DNA from: Comamonadaceae bacterium
Lineage (GTDB): Bacteria; Pseudomonadota; Gammaproteobacteria; Burkholderiales; Burkholderiaceae_C
Reading direction: 5' to 3'
DNA length: 39,283 nucleotides
Assembly (NCBI GenBank): GCA_027486755.1
Contig: JAIXOM010000061.1
Span: 1 to 39,283 of the forward strand
Positions 1 to 8,036 of this stretch are shown in pieces. The notes below the pieces were generated by a model, which saw nothing but the letters and a program-made list of their open reading frames with translations, did not search any database and was not told the origin of the DNA. The translations under genes were made by a program, and so were the position numbers. Within the stretch, counting starts at the first letter, position 1, and every line of letters starts with the position of its first letter.

Positions 1-15
1 CAAACTCTATAGTTC
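1..15 (-). rRNA. 16S rRNA, extreme 5' end only (partial)
   Basis: Read on the minus strand, the window begins with ...AACTATAGAGTTTG. This is the start of bacterial 16S rRNA, immediately before the universal GATCCTGGCTCAG stretch that would lie outside the window. By comparison with E. coli numbering the mature 5' end falls near position 15. The leader, boxA-like site and tandem promoters that follow in the minus direction support the call. Only about 15 nt are present, so identity rests on that short match plus the leader architecture. Confidence 0.85.
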
Positions 16-74
16 AATCACTGCAATAAAACTCTCCGTCCTAAGACAGAAAGAAAACTCATAAAAACGGAATT

Positions 75-91
75 GAAGTGAACTTCACTTC
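75..91 (-). repeat. 17-bp inverted repeat in the rRNA leader
   Basis: GAAGTGAACTTCACTTC is a perfect 8-bp inverted repeat around one central base, 60 nt upstream of the predicted 16S 5' end. In rRNA operons the sequence here usually pairs with the 3' flank of 16S to make the RNase III processing stem. That partner lies outside the window, so the role is an inference. Confidence 0.45.
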
Positions 92-186
92 TATCTCTAT
101 GAGCGTTTAAGGTCGGTAAAGACCTGGTCAACCACTTGCGCGGCCAACCTGGCAATCGCCTTCAAACGCCCATACTTATCGGCTGT

Positions 187-200
187 AATTTGTTAAGGAT
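187..200 (-). promoter_or_regulatory. boxA-like antitermination site
   Basis: On the minus strand the sequence reads ATCCTTAACAAATT, close to the rrn boxA core (CTTTAACAA in E. coli) where the NusB/NusE antitermination complex loads. It lies downstream of both promoters and about 170 nt before 16S, as expected. A boxC-like GTATGGGCG follows. Confidence 0.65.
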
Positions 201-302
201 CCCAAGGCGCTTGTTACTCTTTCGATTCGAGCAGTCTGAACTGCTGAACCTGCCGAAAAGCTTATTCACCTCTTCACTCCGCTACGATCAGCGAAGCCTT
301 GC

Positions 303-332
303 AGTATACACCGGATTTTTCTACTACGTCAA
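303..332 (-). promoter_or_regulatory. rRNA operon promoter, proximal (sigma70-type)
   Basis: The minus strand shows -35 TTGACG (332-327) and -10 TATACT (308-303), separated by 18 bp. Just upstream of the -35, positions about 336-356 form an A/T tract (AAAAAATTTTT) in the place of an rRNA UP element, which contacts the alpha subunit C-terminal domain. Transcription would start near 296 and run into the 16S leader. Hexamer quality and the UP-like tract make this the stronger candidate. Confidence 0.8.
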
Positions 333-451
333 CACAGCTCGAAAAATTTTTTCTCGCCGCTTGTTTGACAGAGCTTTTGAAACTTCCGCTCAGCTTCTCT
401 TTTGCTTTTGCCTTCTTTGTGAGGGCCTCGCAGTAATCAGCCGAGCCGGCG

Positions 452-480
452 ACTATAGCATCATTTTTTGGCCGGTTCAA
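452..480 (-). promoter_or_regulatory. rRNA operon promoter, distal (sigma70-type)
   Basis: The minus strand shows TTGAAC (480-475), a 17-bp spacer and TATAGT (457-452), a good sigma70 match. It lies about 150 bp upstream of the proximal promoter, giving the tandem arrangement common for rrn operons. The plus-strand uup gene starts 207 bp away in the other direction. I see no clear plus-strand promoter in 481-686. Confidence 0.7.
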
Positions 481-686
481 GCTGGCGCGAAAAAAGATTG
501 CAAGGAGTCCCTTCGGCTATGCGGGCACAAGATGCGGCCTCTGAGGAGAAATCATGAAAAGCAGAGACAGCAATGAGTGACTCGAAGGTGTGCCCCGCTG
601 AGCCATTCCTCGAGAGAAGGGCCGCACTAGGAGCTCGAGCCTTTGGGGCCAGCCGCATAATCGGCGACCACTCGTACACACTGCTC

Positions 687-2621
687 ATGGCTCTTATTAC
701 TCTGCTCGACGCGCAACTGGCCTACGGCCACGTCGCCCTGCTTGACCATACCGACTTCGCGCTGGAAGAGCGCGAGCGAATCGGTCTGATCGGTCGCAAT
801 GGCACAGGCAAGTCGTCCTTGCTGAAGATCTTGGCCGGTATTGAGAAGCCTGACGATGGACGCCTCTTGCTGCAGCAGCAGCTGCGCATCGCTTACGTTC
901 CTCAGGAGCCTGAGCTGGCCGCGCAAGGTACGGTCTTTTCTGCAGTGAGCGAGGGGCTCGCTGCCGTGCAGGCTTGGATTGATGACTATTTGCAAGCCCG
1001 CGAGGGCGCCGATCTTGACGCCTTGCAATCGCAAATCGAAGCACAGGACGGCTGGAATTGGGAGCAGCGGGTGCAGGAGACTTTGCAGCGTCTACAGCTA
1101 GATGGCTCAGCGGTCGTGGGCACGCTGTCAGGAGGCACCCGCAAACGGGTTGCACTGGCCCGCGCGCTGGTTACCCGGCCGGATGTGCTTTTGCTCGACG
1201 AGCCGACCAACCACCTCGATCTCGACGCCATCACCTGGTTGGAGGACCTGCTGATCGACTTCAAAGGCAGCGTGGTCACCATCACCCACGACCGAGCCTT
1301 TCTTGACCGGGTGGCCACCAGCATCATTGAGCTCGACCGCGGCCAGCTGCGACGCTACCCCGGCAACTTTGCGCAGTATCTGGCGCAAAAGGAGGAGCAA
1401 TTGGCACAGGAGGCGGTGGTGCAGGCCAAAGCTGACCGCCTGCTTGCTCAAGAGGAAATATGGATACGCAAGGGCGTTGAAGCCCGGCGCACACGAGCCG
1501 TCGCGCGCATCAAGCGGCTGCAGGAATTGCGCGCGCAGCATGCGGCGCGCCGCACAGCCCTCGGCAGAGTGAATCTGGATCTGAGCAGCGGCGAACGCAG
1601 TGGCAAGATCGTGGCCGAGCTCGACCAGGTCAGCAAGAGTTACGAGACCGAGGCGGGTCGCCGAACTGTGGTCCACCAATTTAGCGCCACGGTCCTCCGA
1701 GGCGACAAGATAGGCCTGATCGGGCCTAACGGCGCGGGCAAGAGCACACTGCTCAAGCTCTTGCTCGGCCAGCTACCACCCGATGTGACAGATCCACCTG
1801 GCACAGTCAAGCTGGGGACGCAGTTGCAGATCGCTTATTTCGACCAGATGCGCGATGCCTTGGATCTGAACGCCACGCTGGAGGACTTCATCAGCCCAGG
1901 CAGCGAGTGGGTGGAGGTCAACGGGGAGCGCAAGCATGTGCGCAGCTATCTGGGTGACTTTCTCTTCTCACCCGCGCGCGCGCAGGCGCCAGTACGCACG
2001 CTCTCCGGCGGCGAGCGCAACCGCCTGCTGCTGGCCCGGCTGTTTGCGCGGCCGGCCAACGTGCTGGTGCTCGACGAGCCGACGAATGATCTGGACATCG
2101 ACACGCTCGAATTGCTCGAGGAGTTGCTTCAGTCTTACGACGGCACCGTCCTGCTGGTCAGCCACGACCGGCGTTTTTTGGACGGGGTGGTCACCAGCGT
2201 GATCGTCCACGAGGGTACGGCCGAGCGGCCAGGGCTGTGGCGGCAGTACGAAGGCGGCGTCAGTGACTGGCTGGTTCAGTCAGCGCGGGCTCGGCAGATC
2301 GCGGCAGCTTCTGGCGCACCTAAAGCCGCCGCAGCCCCGGCAGCCCCGGCAGCCCCAGCGGTCACAACGCAGATAGCCTCCAGTGCGACCACACCGCCCA
2401 ACAAGCGCAAGCTCAGCTACAAAGAGCAGCAGGAATTCAAGGCCCTGCCCGGCCGCATTGAGGCGCTGGAGTTAGAGCAGAAAAATCTGGACCAGTCCCT
2501 GGCCGATGGTAGTGTCTTTGCTAAGGACCCCCAGCGCGCGAGCGAGCTGAGCCTGAGGGCGGCGCAGGTCGAGGAGGAGTTGATGCAGGCACTGATGCGC
2601 TGGGAAGAGCTGGCGCCCTGA
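687..2621 (+). CDS. uup: ABC-F family ATPase Uup
   Basis: A soluble ABC-F protein with two tandem ABC ATPase domains and no membrane segment. Family members bind the ribosome, and Uup is also linked to transposon excision and ribosome assembly. Visible motifs are Walker A GRNGTGKSS (~36-44), signature LSGG (~146), DEPTNHLD (~169), a second Walker A GPNGAGKS (~344), second signature LSGGERNRL (~438) and DEPTNDLD (~463). A long charged linker joins the domains. An Ala/Pro-rich tether then leads to a C-terminal coiled coil (~570-644), which is diagnostic of Uup rather than EttA. The 644-aa length matches the family (~635). The frame is open upstream to an ATG at 573, but the family N-terminus (MALITLLDAQLAYG) sets the start at 687. 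No good Shine-Dalgarno is visible. It is divergent from the rRNA operon. Confidence 0.95.
   Translation: MALITLLDAQLAYGHVALLDHTDFALEERERIGLIGRNGTGKSSLLKILAGIEKPDDGRLLLQQQLRIAYVPQEPELAAQGTVFSAVSEGLAAVQAWIDDYLQAREGADLDALQSQIEAQDGWNWEQRVQETLQRLQLDGSAVVGTLSGGTRKRVALARALVTRPDVLLLDEPTNHLDLDAITWLEDLLIDFKGSVVTITHDRAFLDRVATSIIELDRGQLRRYPGNFAQYLAQKEEQLAQEAVVQAKADRLLAQEEIWIRKGVEARRTRAVARIKRLQELRAQHAARRTALGRVNLDLSSGERSGKIVAELDQVSKSYETEAGRRTVVHQFSATVLRGDKIGLIGPNGAGKSTLLKLLLGQLPPDVTDPPGTVKLGTQLQIAYFDQMRDALDLNATLEDFISPGSEWVEVNGERKHVRSYLGDFLFSPARAQAPVRTLSGGERNRLLLARLFARPANVLVLDEPTNDLDIDTLELLEELLQSYDGTVLLVSHDRRFLDGVVTSVIVHEGTAERPGLWRQYEGGVSDWLVQSARARQIAAASGAPKAAAAPAAPAAPAVTTQIASSATTPPNKRKLSYKEQQEFKALPGRIEALELEQKNLDQSLADGSVFAKDPQRASELSLRAAQVEEELMQALMRWEELAP
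2331..2357 (+). repeat. Three tandem 9-bp repeats in uup
   Basis: GCAGCCCCG is repeated three times in tandem (the last base of the third copy differs). The repeats encode Ala-Ala-Pro units in the tether before the Uup C-terminal coiled coil. Each unit is a multiple of three, so gain or loss of copies would change tether length without a frameshift. Confidence 0.8.
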
Positions 2622-2685
2622 GCTCGAGCCCAAGGCACTAAACTGCAGCGGCAGCCCCGGCGCCTGTGCGCTCTGGCCTCCAGCC

Positions 2686-4311
2686 ATGTCCGAGCCCCAA
2701 AGAAGTTCCTCCAGTGAAGATCCCGAGCAGACTCTGCAACAGCGCGGTCTATCGCCTTTCGGGCCCCTGAAGTCGCCGGTCTTTCGCATGCTGTGGGTGA
2801 CCTGGCTGGCGGCCAACATCTGCATGTGGATGAGTGATGTGGCAGCAGCCTGGCTAATGACCTCGCTGACCACCGAGCCGATTTGGGTGGCCCTGGTGCA
2901 GACTGCGGCCACGATCCCGGTGTTTCTGCTGGGACTGCCCAGCGGCGCTCTGGCCGATATCTTGGATCGGCGCCGGTATTTCATAGCCACCCAATTTTGG
3001 CTGGCAGCCAGCGCCACCGCCCTGTGGTTAGCGTGCCTATTGGATCTGATCACCGCCCCCCTGCTGCTGGCGCTGACTTTCCTCAACGGCATCGGTCTGG
3101 CCATGCGCTGGCCGGTTTTTGCCGCCCTCATCCCGGAGGTGGTGCCGCGCCAGCAACTGCCTCAGGCCTTGGGGCTCAACGCGGTGGCCATGAACACCTC
3201 GCGCATCCTGGGCCCGCTCATTGCCGGAGCCTTGATCGCTGGCGCTGGCACCGCCTGGGTGTTTGCGCTCAATGCGGCCCTGTCGGTGGCCGCTGGCCTC
3301 ATCATCATGCGCTGGCGGCGAGAGCAGCGCCCCCACCCCCTGGGGCGAGAACGGTTTTTCAGTGCGATGCGAGTTGGCTTGCAATTTACCCGCCAGTCGC
3401 CGCATTTGCGCGGCGTGCTGGTGCGGGTGTTTCTGATCTTTTTCCATTTCACCGCACTGCTGGCGCTGCTTCCGCTGCTGGCGCAGGGCCTAGGTGGCGG
3501 CGCCGGTGGCTTTACCCTGCTGCTGGCCTGCATGGGCCTGGGGGCGATCAGCGTGGCCCTGGTGCTGCCCCGACTGCGACAGCACATGGGTGCGCAGCGA
3601 CAACTGATGTTGGGCACTTTGATCCAGGCGGCGGTCACCGCAGGCATGGCCTTGACGCCCAACCTGCTGCTTTCCGCGCCCTTGATGTACCTGGCTGGCA
3701 TGGTCTGGCTGTCCAACGCGAACAGCCTGAGCGTCTCGGCTCAAATGGCCCTGCCGGACTGGGTCCGCGCGCGCGGCATGTCGGTGTTTCAGATGGGCAT
3801 CATGGGCGGTACCGCCCTAGGCGCTGCGGTTTGGGGCCAGATCGCCACCATGACCAGCGTGCAGACCAGCCTGCTGATGGCCGGTGCCAGCGGCGTGCTG
3901 GCCCTGCTCCTGACCCGCTGGCGCCTGCCCGACCTGAGCATCGAGGAAGACCTCACCCCTTCGCGGGTCTTGCAGCCGCCCCAAAGTCCCGCACCCGCAC
4001 AGGGGCGCGTGGCTGTCCACATTGAATACCAGATCGACCCCCGGCAGGCAGAGCCCTTTTTAGCGCTGATGGAAGAAAGCCGGCGCAGCCGGTTGCGCCA
4101 GGGTGCGCTCGAATGGGCACTGCTGCACGACATCAACGAGCCCGGACGCTATATTGAGCAGGTGGTCGACGAATCTTGGACCGAGCATCTGCGGCGCTTT
4201 GACCGCATTACCGCCGCTGACGTGGCTTTGCGCGAGCGCAAGCTCGCCTTCCACTTGCTCGAGGACGCGCCTACCGTTACCCGCTACCACCTGCAAGACC
4301 CGCGGGTTTGA
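2686..4311 (+). CDS. MFS transporter (MFS_3/EntS-like) with C-terminal soluble domain
   Basis: A 541-aa inner-membrane protein. Residues ~25-420 form about 12 hydrophobic helices with the MFS loop motif GALADILDRRR after the second helix. The sequence style (PVFRMLWVTWLAANICMWMSD at the start) is that of the MFS_3/DUF894 exporter family, which includes the enterobactin exporter EntS. Residues ~440-541 are a soluble tail (HIEYQIDPRQAEPFLALMEE onward) that resembles the small dimeric alpha/beta-barrel (antibiotic-monooxygenase-like) domains often fused to this family. The substrate is unknown. It lies 64 bp after uup and may be read from the same transcript, and it converges on the pseudouridine synthase gene with a 6-bp gap. 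The start has no clear Shine-Dalgarno. Confidence 0.85.
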   Translation: MSEPQRSSSSEDPEQTLQQRGLSPFGPLKSPVFRMLWVTWLAANICMWMSDVAAAWLMTSLTTEPIWVALVQTAATIPVFLLGLPSGALADILDRRRYFIATQFWLAASATALWLACLLDLITAPLLLALTFLNGIGLAMRWPVFAALIPEVVPRQQLPQALGLNAVAMNTSRILGPLIAGALIAGAGTAWVFALNAALSVAAGLIIMRWRREQRPHPLGRERFFSAMRVGLQFTRQSPHLRGVLVRVFLIFFHFTALLALLPLLAQGLGGGAGGFTLLLACMGLGAISVALVLPRLRQHMGAQRQLMLGTLIQAAVTAGMALTPNLLLSAPLMYLAGMVWLSNANSLSVSAQMALPDWVRARGMSVFQMGIMGGTALGAAVWGQIATMTSVQTSLLMAGASGVLALLLTRWRLPDLSIEEDLTPSRVLQPPQSPAPAQGRVAVHIEYQIDPRQAEPFLALMEESRRSRLRQGALEWALLHDINEPGRYIEQVVDESWTEHLRRFDRITAADVALRERKLAFHLLEDAPTVTRYHLQDPRV

Positions 4312-4317
4312 AGCCCC

Positions 4318-5166
4318 TCAAAATGACTCATGCGGGCCGAGGTAGCGCCACTGGCCCAGCGGCAGCTGGCCCAAGCTGACTCGCCCCATGCGTATGCGCT
4401 TAAGGCCTGTGACCTGCAGGCCCACCTGCTCGCACATGCGCCGAATCTGGCGCTTCTTGCCCTCGCGCAGCACAAAGCGCAGCTGTTCCGGGTTTTGCCA
4501 GCTCACCTGAGCAGGCCGCAGCAGACGCCCATCCAGACTCAGGCCCTGACGCAAAAGGCTGAGCTTTTCGGCAGGAAACAGCGCCTGCACCCCCTGGGTG
4601 TGCTCGCCGTAGCTGACCCGTACCAGATACTCCTTTTCAACATCCGAGTCCTCACCGATGAGCTGGCGGGCGATGCGCCCGTCCTGGGTAAGGACCAATA
4701 AGCCGATCGAATCAATGTCCAGCCGGCCGGCCGGGGCCAAACCTTTGAGCTGTTGCGGCGACCATCGCATGGGGCTGCTGCAGCCCTGCCAACGGCTGCC
4801 GGCCTGCAGCAGGCTGGCCGCCGGTTTGTGGCCGTCCTCGGCCTGCGCGCTCACATAGCCGACCGGCTTGTTGAGCAAGATGGTGACCTGCTGGCTCTGA
4901 CGTTGGCGGGCCTGCGGGTCCACCTCGATACGGGCACTGACGGGCACCGCCAGGCCCAGGACAGCCGGCTGGCCGTCGACCCGCACCCAGCCGCGGGCAA
5001 TCCAATCGTCAGCCTGCCTGCGCGAGCAAAGGCCCAAATCGGCCATGCGCTTGTTCAGGCGCACCGCCTGCTCACTCTGGTCCGGGGCCGCCCCTTTGGC
5101 CGCCGGCACACGCACGGCGGCAGGGCGGGGGGGCCGAGGAGTCAGCGCAGCAGGATCTTGGCTCAT
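4318..5166 (-). CDS. rluF: RluF-like 23S rRNA pseudouridine synthase
   Basis: A predicted 282-aa RsuA/RluB/E/F-family pseudouridine synthase, which isomerises a uridine in rRNA. An S4 RNA-binding domain occupies ~36-80 ([20 protein letters not shown]). The catalytic domain carries GRLD with Asp150 as nucleophile ([18 protein letters not shown]), then KEYLVRV and [10 protein letters not shown]. The QIRRMCE form and the following [19 protein letters not shown] resemble RluF more than RluB or RluE, so position 2604 of 23S rRNA is the likely target; the subfamily is inferred. The N-terminal 35 residues are a Pro/Ala-rich extension. I chose the ATG at 5166 because the longer frame adds only low-complexity sequence. 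The Crp/Fnr gene lies 28 bp upstream on the same strand. Confidence 0.8.
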   Translation of the reverse strand: MSQDPAALTPRPPRPAAVRVPAAKGAAPDQSEQAVRLNKRMADLGLCSRRQADDWIARGWVRVDGQPAVLGLAVPVSARIEVDPQARQRQSQQVTILLNKPVGYVSAQAEDGHKPAASLLQAGSRWQGCSSPMRWSPQQLKGLAPAGRLDIDSIGLLVLTQDGRIARQLIGEDSDVEKEYLVRVSYGEHTQGVQALFPAEKLSLLRQGLSLDGRLLRPAQVSWQNPEQLRFVLREGKKRQIRRMCEQVGLQVTGLKRIRMGRVSLGQLPLGQWRYLGPHESF

Positions 5167-5194
5167 TTCGGGACACCGGACAGGAAAGGGCTCG

Positions 5195-5908
5195 TCACTG
5201 CGAGAAATTACCGCTGCGCAGGCGCGCCAGATCGAGCACCCGAAGGCCCCCATATTCCACCCGGATCACCCCATGCCGTTCCAGGGTGCGCAGCGCCTCA
5301 TTGACCCGCTGCCTCGACAGCCCAACCAAATAAGCCAATTCCTGCTGGGTGATGCGCAAGATCTCACCGACCGCAGGAAACAGGACCGGGTTGAACAAGG
5401 CCGCCAAATTGCGGGCCACCCGCAAGTCCGGACTGTTAAGCCGGTCGATCTCGCGCGCCGCAATGAACTGCGCCAGCCGCTCGTTGAGCTGGCGCATCAC
5501 AAAGCGGTTAAAGCCTATGGAGTGATCGAGCAGCCAGTCAAAGGTCTCCACCGGAAGACCGGCCACCCGGCTGCGCCGCAGCGCCAGCACGTTGTAGCGG
5601 TAGGGCTCACGCTTGAGCGCGGTGCCTTCGCCAAACCAGCCCCCGGGCGGCAAGCCAGAGAAAGTTATGGTGATGCCCTGGGCACTGTCGCTGCTCATCT
5701 TGAGCAGCCCGTCGATGACGCCAAACCAGTAAGTGACCTCCCGGCCGACGCGGCAGATGTGGTCACCCGGCACCGCCTGGCTGACCACCAACTCGGCCAC
5801 CGCCCGCTCCCGCTCTGCCGGCAGCAACAGACCCAGCCAAGGGATGCCGTCGAGCTCCTCGGCGCTCAAGGCCCGGCGCCGCTGATAAAGAGTGGGCTCA
5901 ATCGTCAT
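5195..5908 (-). CDS. Crp/Fnr-family transcriptional regulator
   Basis: A 237-aa cytoplasmic regulator. Residues ~20-140 are a cyclic-nucleotide-binding-like beta-roll ([23 protein letters not shown] holds the phosphate-binding-cassette region). A long dimerisation helix follows, then a Crp-type winged helix-turn-helix at ~175-225 ([24 protein letters not shown]). No N-terminal Cys cluster of the FNR type is seen, so an iron-sulphur oxygen sensor is unlikely. The ligand is unknown. It is transcribed away from the acyl-CoA synthetase/ABC cluster, with a 181-bp shared upstream region containing a dyad. This makes it a candidate regulator of that cluster. Confidence 0.88.
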   Translation of the reverse strand: MTIEPTLYQRRRALSAEELDGIPWLGLLLPAERERAVAELVVSQAVPGDHICRVGREVTYWFGVIDGLLKMSSDSAQGITITFSGLPPGGWFGEGTALKREPYRYNVLALRRSRVAGLPVETFDWLLDHSIGFNRFVMRQLNERLAQFIAAREIDRLNSPDLRVARNLAALFNPVLFPAVGEILRITQQELAYLVGLSRQRVNEALRTLERHGVIRVEYGGLRVLDLARLRSGNFSQ

Positions 5909-5985
5909 GGTGGAGTCAAGACTGACAGTCGGCTTTCGGGCAAAGTAAGCTGTCTAGGGTAAATCCCAGTGAGATAGATCCTTGA

Positions 5986-6003
5986 TTGTCGTCGCAATGA
6001 CAA
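5986..6003. promoter_or_regulatory. Operator-like dyad between regulator and CoA-ligase/ABC cluster
   Basis: TTGTCGTCGCAATGACAA has perfect 5-bp outer arms (TTGTC/GACAA), and two more of its inner pairs are symmetric, so 7 of 9 base pairs match. It lies 77 bp before the regulator start and 86 bp before the ligase start. Size and symmetry suit a Crp/Fnr-type dimer. I could not place convincing -35/-10 hexamers around it. Confidence 0.4.
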
Positions 6004-6089
6004 CATGGCGTCAAAGCCGGGCTTAGCATAGTTGGTAACCAAAGTGACTGCAGGTCCAGGCCTGCTTGCACCCTCCCCAAAGGTTTTCC

Positions 6090-8036
6090 ATGCAGACGAC
6101 TTTTCCCAAGCTCCTGCTCGAGCATGCTGCTCGGCGCCCCCAGGCCCCCGCCCTGCGCGAGAAGGAGTATGGCATCTGGCAAGCCCTGAGCTGGGTCGAT
6201 CTGGCCAAGCTGGTTGAACACATGGCTTGCGGCATGCACCAACTCGGCATCCAGCGCGGTCAGCACATGGTGGTGATTGGCGCCAACCGGCCCCGACTTT
6301 ATGCGGCAATGCTGGCCGCCCAATCGCTGGGCGCCATTCCTGTACCCCTGTACCAGGATGCGGTAGCGGCCGAGTGCGTGTTTCCCATCACCAACGCCGA
6401 GGTGCAACTGGCGCTGGTGGAGGACCAGGAGCAGGTCGACAAGCTGCTGGAAATCCGCGATCAGTGCCCGCTGCTGCAACGCATCATTTACGACGACCCA
6501 CGCGGCCTGCGCAACTATGACGCGCCCGGCCTGGTGGGTCTGGACCAGATGATTGAACAAGGCGCGGCCTGGGCCGCCAAGCACCCTGGCTTTTTCAAGG
6601 AGCAGGTCGACCTGGGCCAGACCGGCGATGTGGCCGCGATGTTCTTCACCTCCGGCACGACGGGCAATCCCAAAGGCGTGGTGCATACCCACAGTACGCT
6701 GATGGACCGTGCACAGGCCGGCGCCGAATTCGACAGGCTCAGCGAGCGCGAGGAAGTCCTGGCCTATCTGCCGCCAGCCTGGATCGGGCAAAACATCTTC
6801 AGTTACGCCCAGTGGCTGGTCTGCGGCTATGTGGTCAACTGCCCCGAAAACGCCGGCACCGTCTCCATCGACCTCAAGGAAGTAGGGCCGACCTATTATT
6901 TCGCGCCGCCGCGCGTCTTCGAGGGCATGCTCACCAGCGTCATGATCCGCATGGAGGACGCAAGCGCACTCAAGCGCAGCATGTTCAAGTCATTCATGGC
7001 GCTGGCCAAGCGCGTCGGCCCACAACGCATGGACGGCAAAGCCCTGAGTCTGGGCGATCGACTGATGTATACCCTGGGCGACCTGCTGATCTATGGCCCC
7101 TTGCGCAACACCCTGGGCTTTTCGAGGGTGCGGGTGGCCTATACCGCCGGCGAGGCCATCGGCCCGGACCTGTTTACCTTCTACCGCTCCATCGGCATCA
7201 ACCTCAAGCAGCTCTACGGCTCGACCGAAACCGCCGTGTTCGTCTGCTTGCAGCCCGACCATGAAGCGCGAGCCGACACAGTGGGCGTGCCCATCCGAGG
7301 CGTGGAGATCAAGGTGGCCGACAACGGCGAGATCCTGGTCAAGTCGGCCGGACTGCTCAAGGGTTATTACAAAAATCCAAAGGCCACCGAAGAGGTACTG
7401 ACCGCCGATGGCTGGTACCACACCAGCGACGCCGGCTTCATCGATGCACAGGGCCACCTCAAAATCATCGACCGGGTTAAAGACGTAGGTCGTATCAAGG
7501 GCGGACCCAACGATGGCGCCATGTTCGCGCCCAAATACGTCGAGAACAAGCTCAAGTTCTTCCCCTTCATCAAGGAAGCGGTGGCCTTCGGCGATGGCCG
7601 CGACAAGGTCTGCGTGATGATCAACATCGACTTCGATGCGGTCGGCAACTGGGCCGAGCGGCGCAATCTGCCCTACGCCGGCTATACCGATCTGGCCGCT
7701 AAAGCCGAGGTCTATGAATTGATCCGCGAGTGTGTCGAGCAGGTCAACGCCGACCTGGCTGCCGACGCCTTGTTGGCCGGCTCGCAAATCAGCCGCTTCC
7801 TGGTTTTGCACAAGGAGCTCGATGCTGACGACGGCGAGTTGACCCGTACCAACAAAGTGCGCCGCGGCTTCATCGGCGAAAGATACCAGCCGCTGGTCGA
7901 CGCCCTGTACTCGGGCAAGCAGGAGCAATACATAGAAACCGCGGTCAAGTTTGAAGACGGCCGCAGCGGCAGCGTCAGCGCCACGCTCAAACTGGGCGAT
8001 GCCAAAACCTTTCAAGCCGTCAAGGCTGCCGCGTGA
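6090..8036 (+). CDS. AMP-dependent acyl-CoA synthetase (FadD/FAA1-like)
   Basis: A 648-aa adenylate-forming ligase that would activate a carboxylic acid to its acyl-CoA using ATP. Visible motifs are the A3 P-loop TSGTTGNPKG (~187-196), A5 YGSTE (~376), A7 GWYHTSDAGF (~441) and the C-terminal Lys in RTNKVRR (~585-590). The N-terminal style and the GAMFAPKYVENKLKFFP stretch place it in the long-chain acyl-CoA synthetase (COG1022) branch. The substrate is not deducible; genome context suggests it acts on what the adjacent importer brings in. A TTG at 6066 could extend the frame, but the ATG at 6090 has AAAGG at proper spacing and matches family length. The stop overlaps the start of the downstream ATPase gene by 4 nt, which suggests coupled translation. 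Confidence 0.9.
   Translation: MQTTFPKLLLEHAARRPQAPALREKEYGIWQALSWVDLAKLVEHMACGMHQLGIQRGQHMVVIGANRPRLYAAMLAAQSLGAIPVPLYQDAVAAECVFPITNAEVQLALVEDQEQVDKLLEIRDQCPLLQRIIYDDPRGLRNYDAPGLVGLDQMIEQGAAWAAKHPGFFKEQVDLGQTGDVAAMFFTSGTTGNPKGVVHTHSTLMDRAQAGAEFDRLSEREEVLAYLPPAWIGQNIFSYAQWLVCGYVVNCPENAGTVSIDLKEVGPTYYFAPPRVFEGMLTSVMIRMEDASALKRSMFKSFMALAKRVGPQRMDGKALSLGDRLMYTLGDLLIYGPLRNTLGFSRVRVAYTAGEAIGPDLFTFYRSIGINLKQLYGSTETAVFVCLQPDHEARADTVGVPIRGVEIKVADNGEILVKSAGLLKGYYKNPKATEEVLTADGWYHTSDAGFIDAQGHLKIIDRVKDVGRIKGGPNDGAMFAPKYVENKLKFFPFIKEAVAFGDGRDKVCVMINIDFDAVGNWAERRNLPYAGYTDLAAKAEVYELIRECVEQVNADLAADALLAGSQISRFLVLHKELDADDGELTRTNKVRRGFIGERYQPLVDALYSGKQEQYIETAVKFEDGRSGSVSATLKLGDAKTFQAVKAAA

Larger units (their letters stand above)
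16..296 (-). other. rRNA operon leader (transcribed spacer upstream of 16S)
   Basis: This is the minus-strand transcribed leader between the downstream rrn promoter and the 16S 5' end. It is more AT-rich than the rest of the window and has no credible gene. It contains a boxA-like site, a boxC-like GTATGGGCG (167-175) and a short inverted repeat near the 16S end. The open reading frames crossing it have no protein-family character. Leaders like this direct antitermination and RNase III processing of the 16S precursor. Extent is inferred from the promoter position. Confidence 0.8.

Noticed and set aside
136..576. A 146-codon plus-strand open frame and a 68-codon minus-strand frame
   Set aside because: They cross the rRNA operon promoters and leader, show no family resemblance, and are explained by that control region.
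573..686. N-terminal extension of uup by 38 codons
   Set aside because: The extra residues do not resemble Uup, whereas MALITLLDAQLAYG is the family start.
5045..5962. A 305-codon plus-strand frame opposite the pseudouridine synthase and Crp/Fnr genes
   Set aside because: It is antisense to two clear genes and rich in Arg, Gln and Pro, as expected for high-GC shadow frames.
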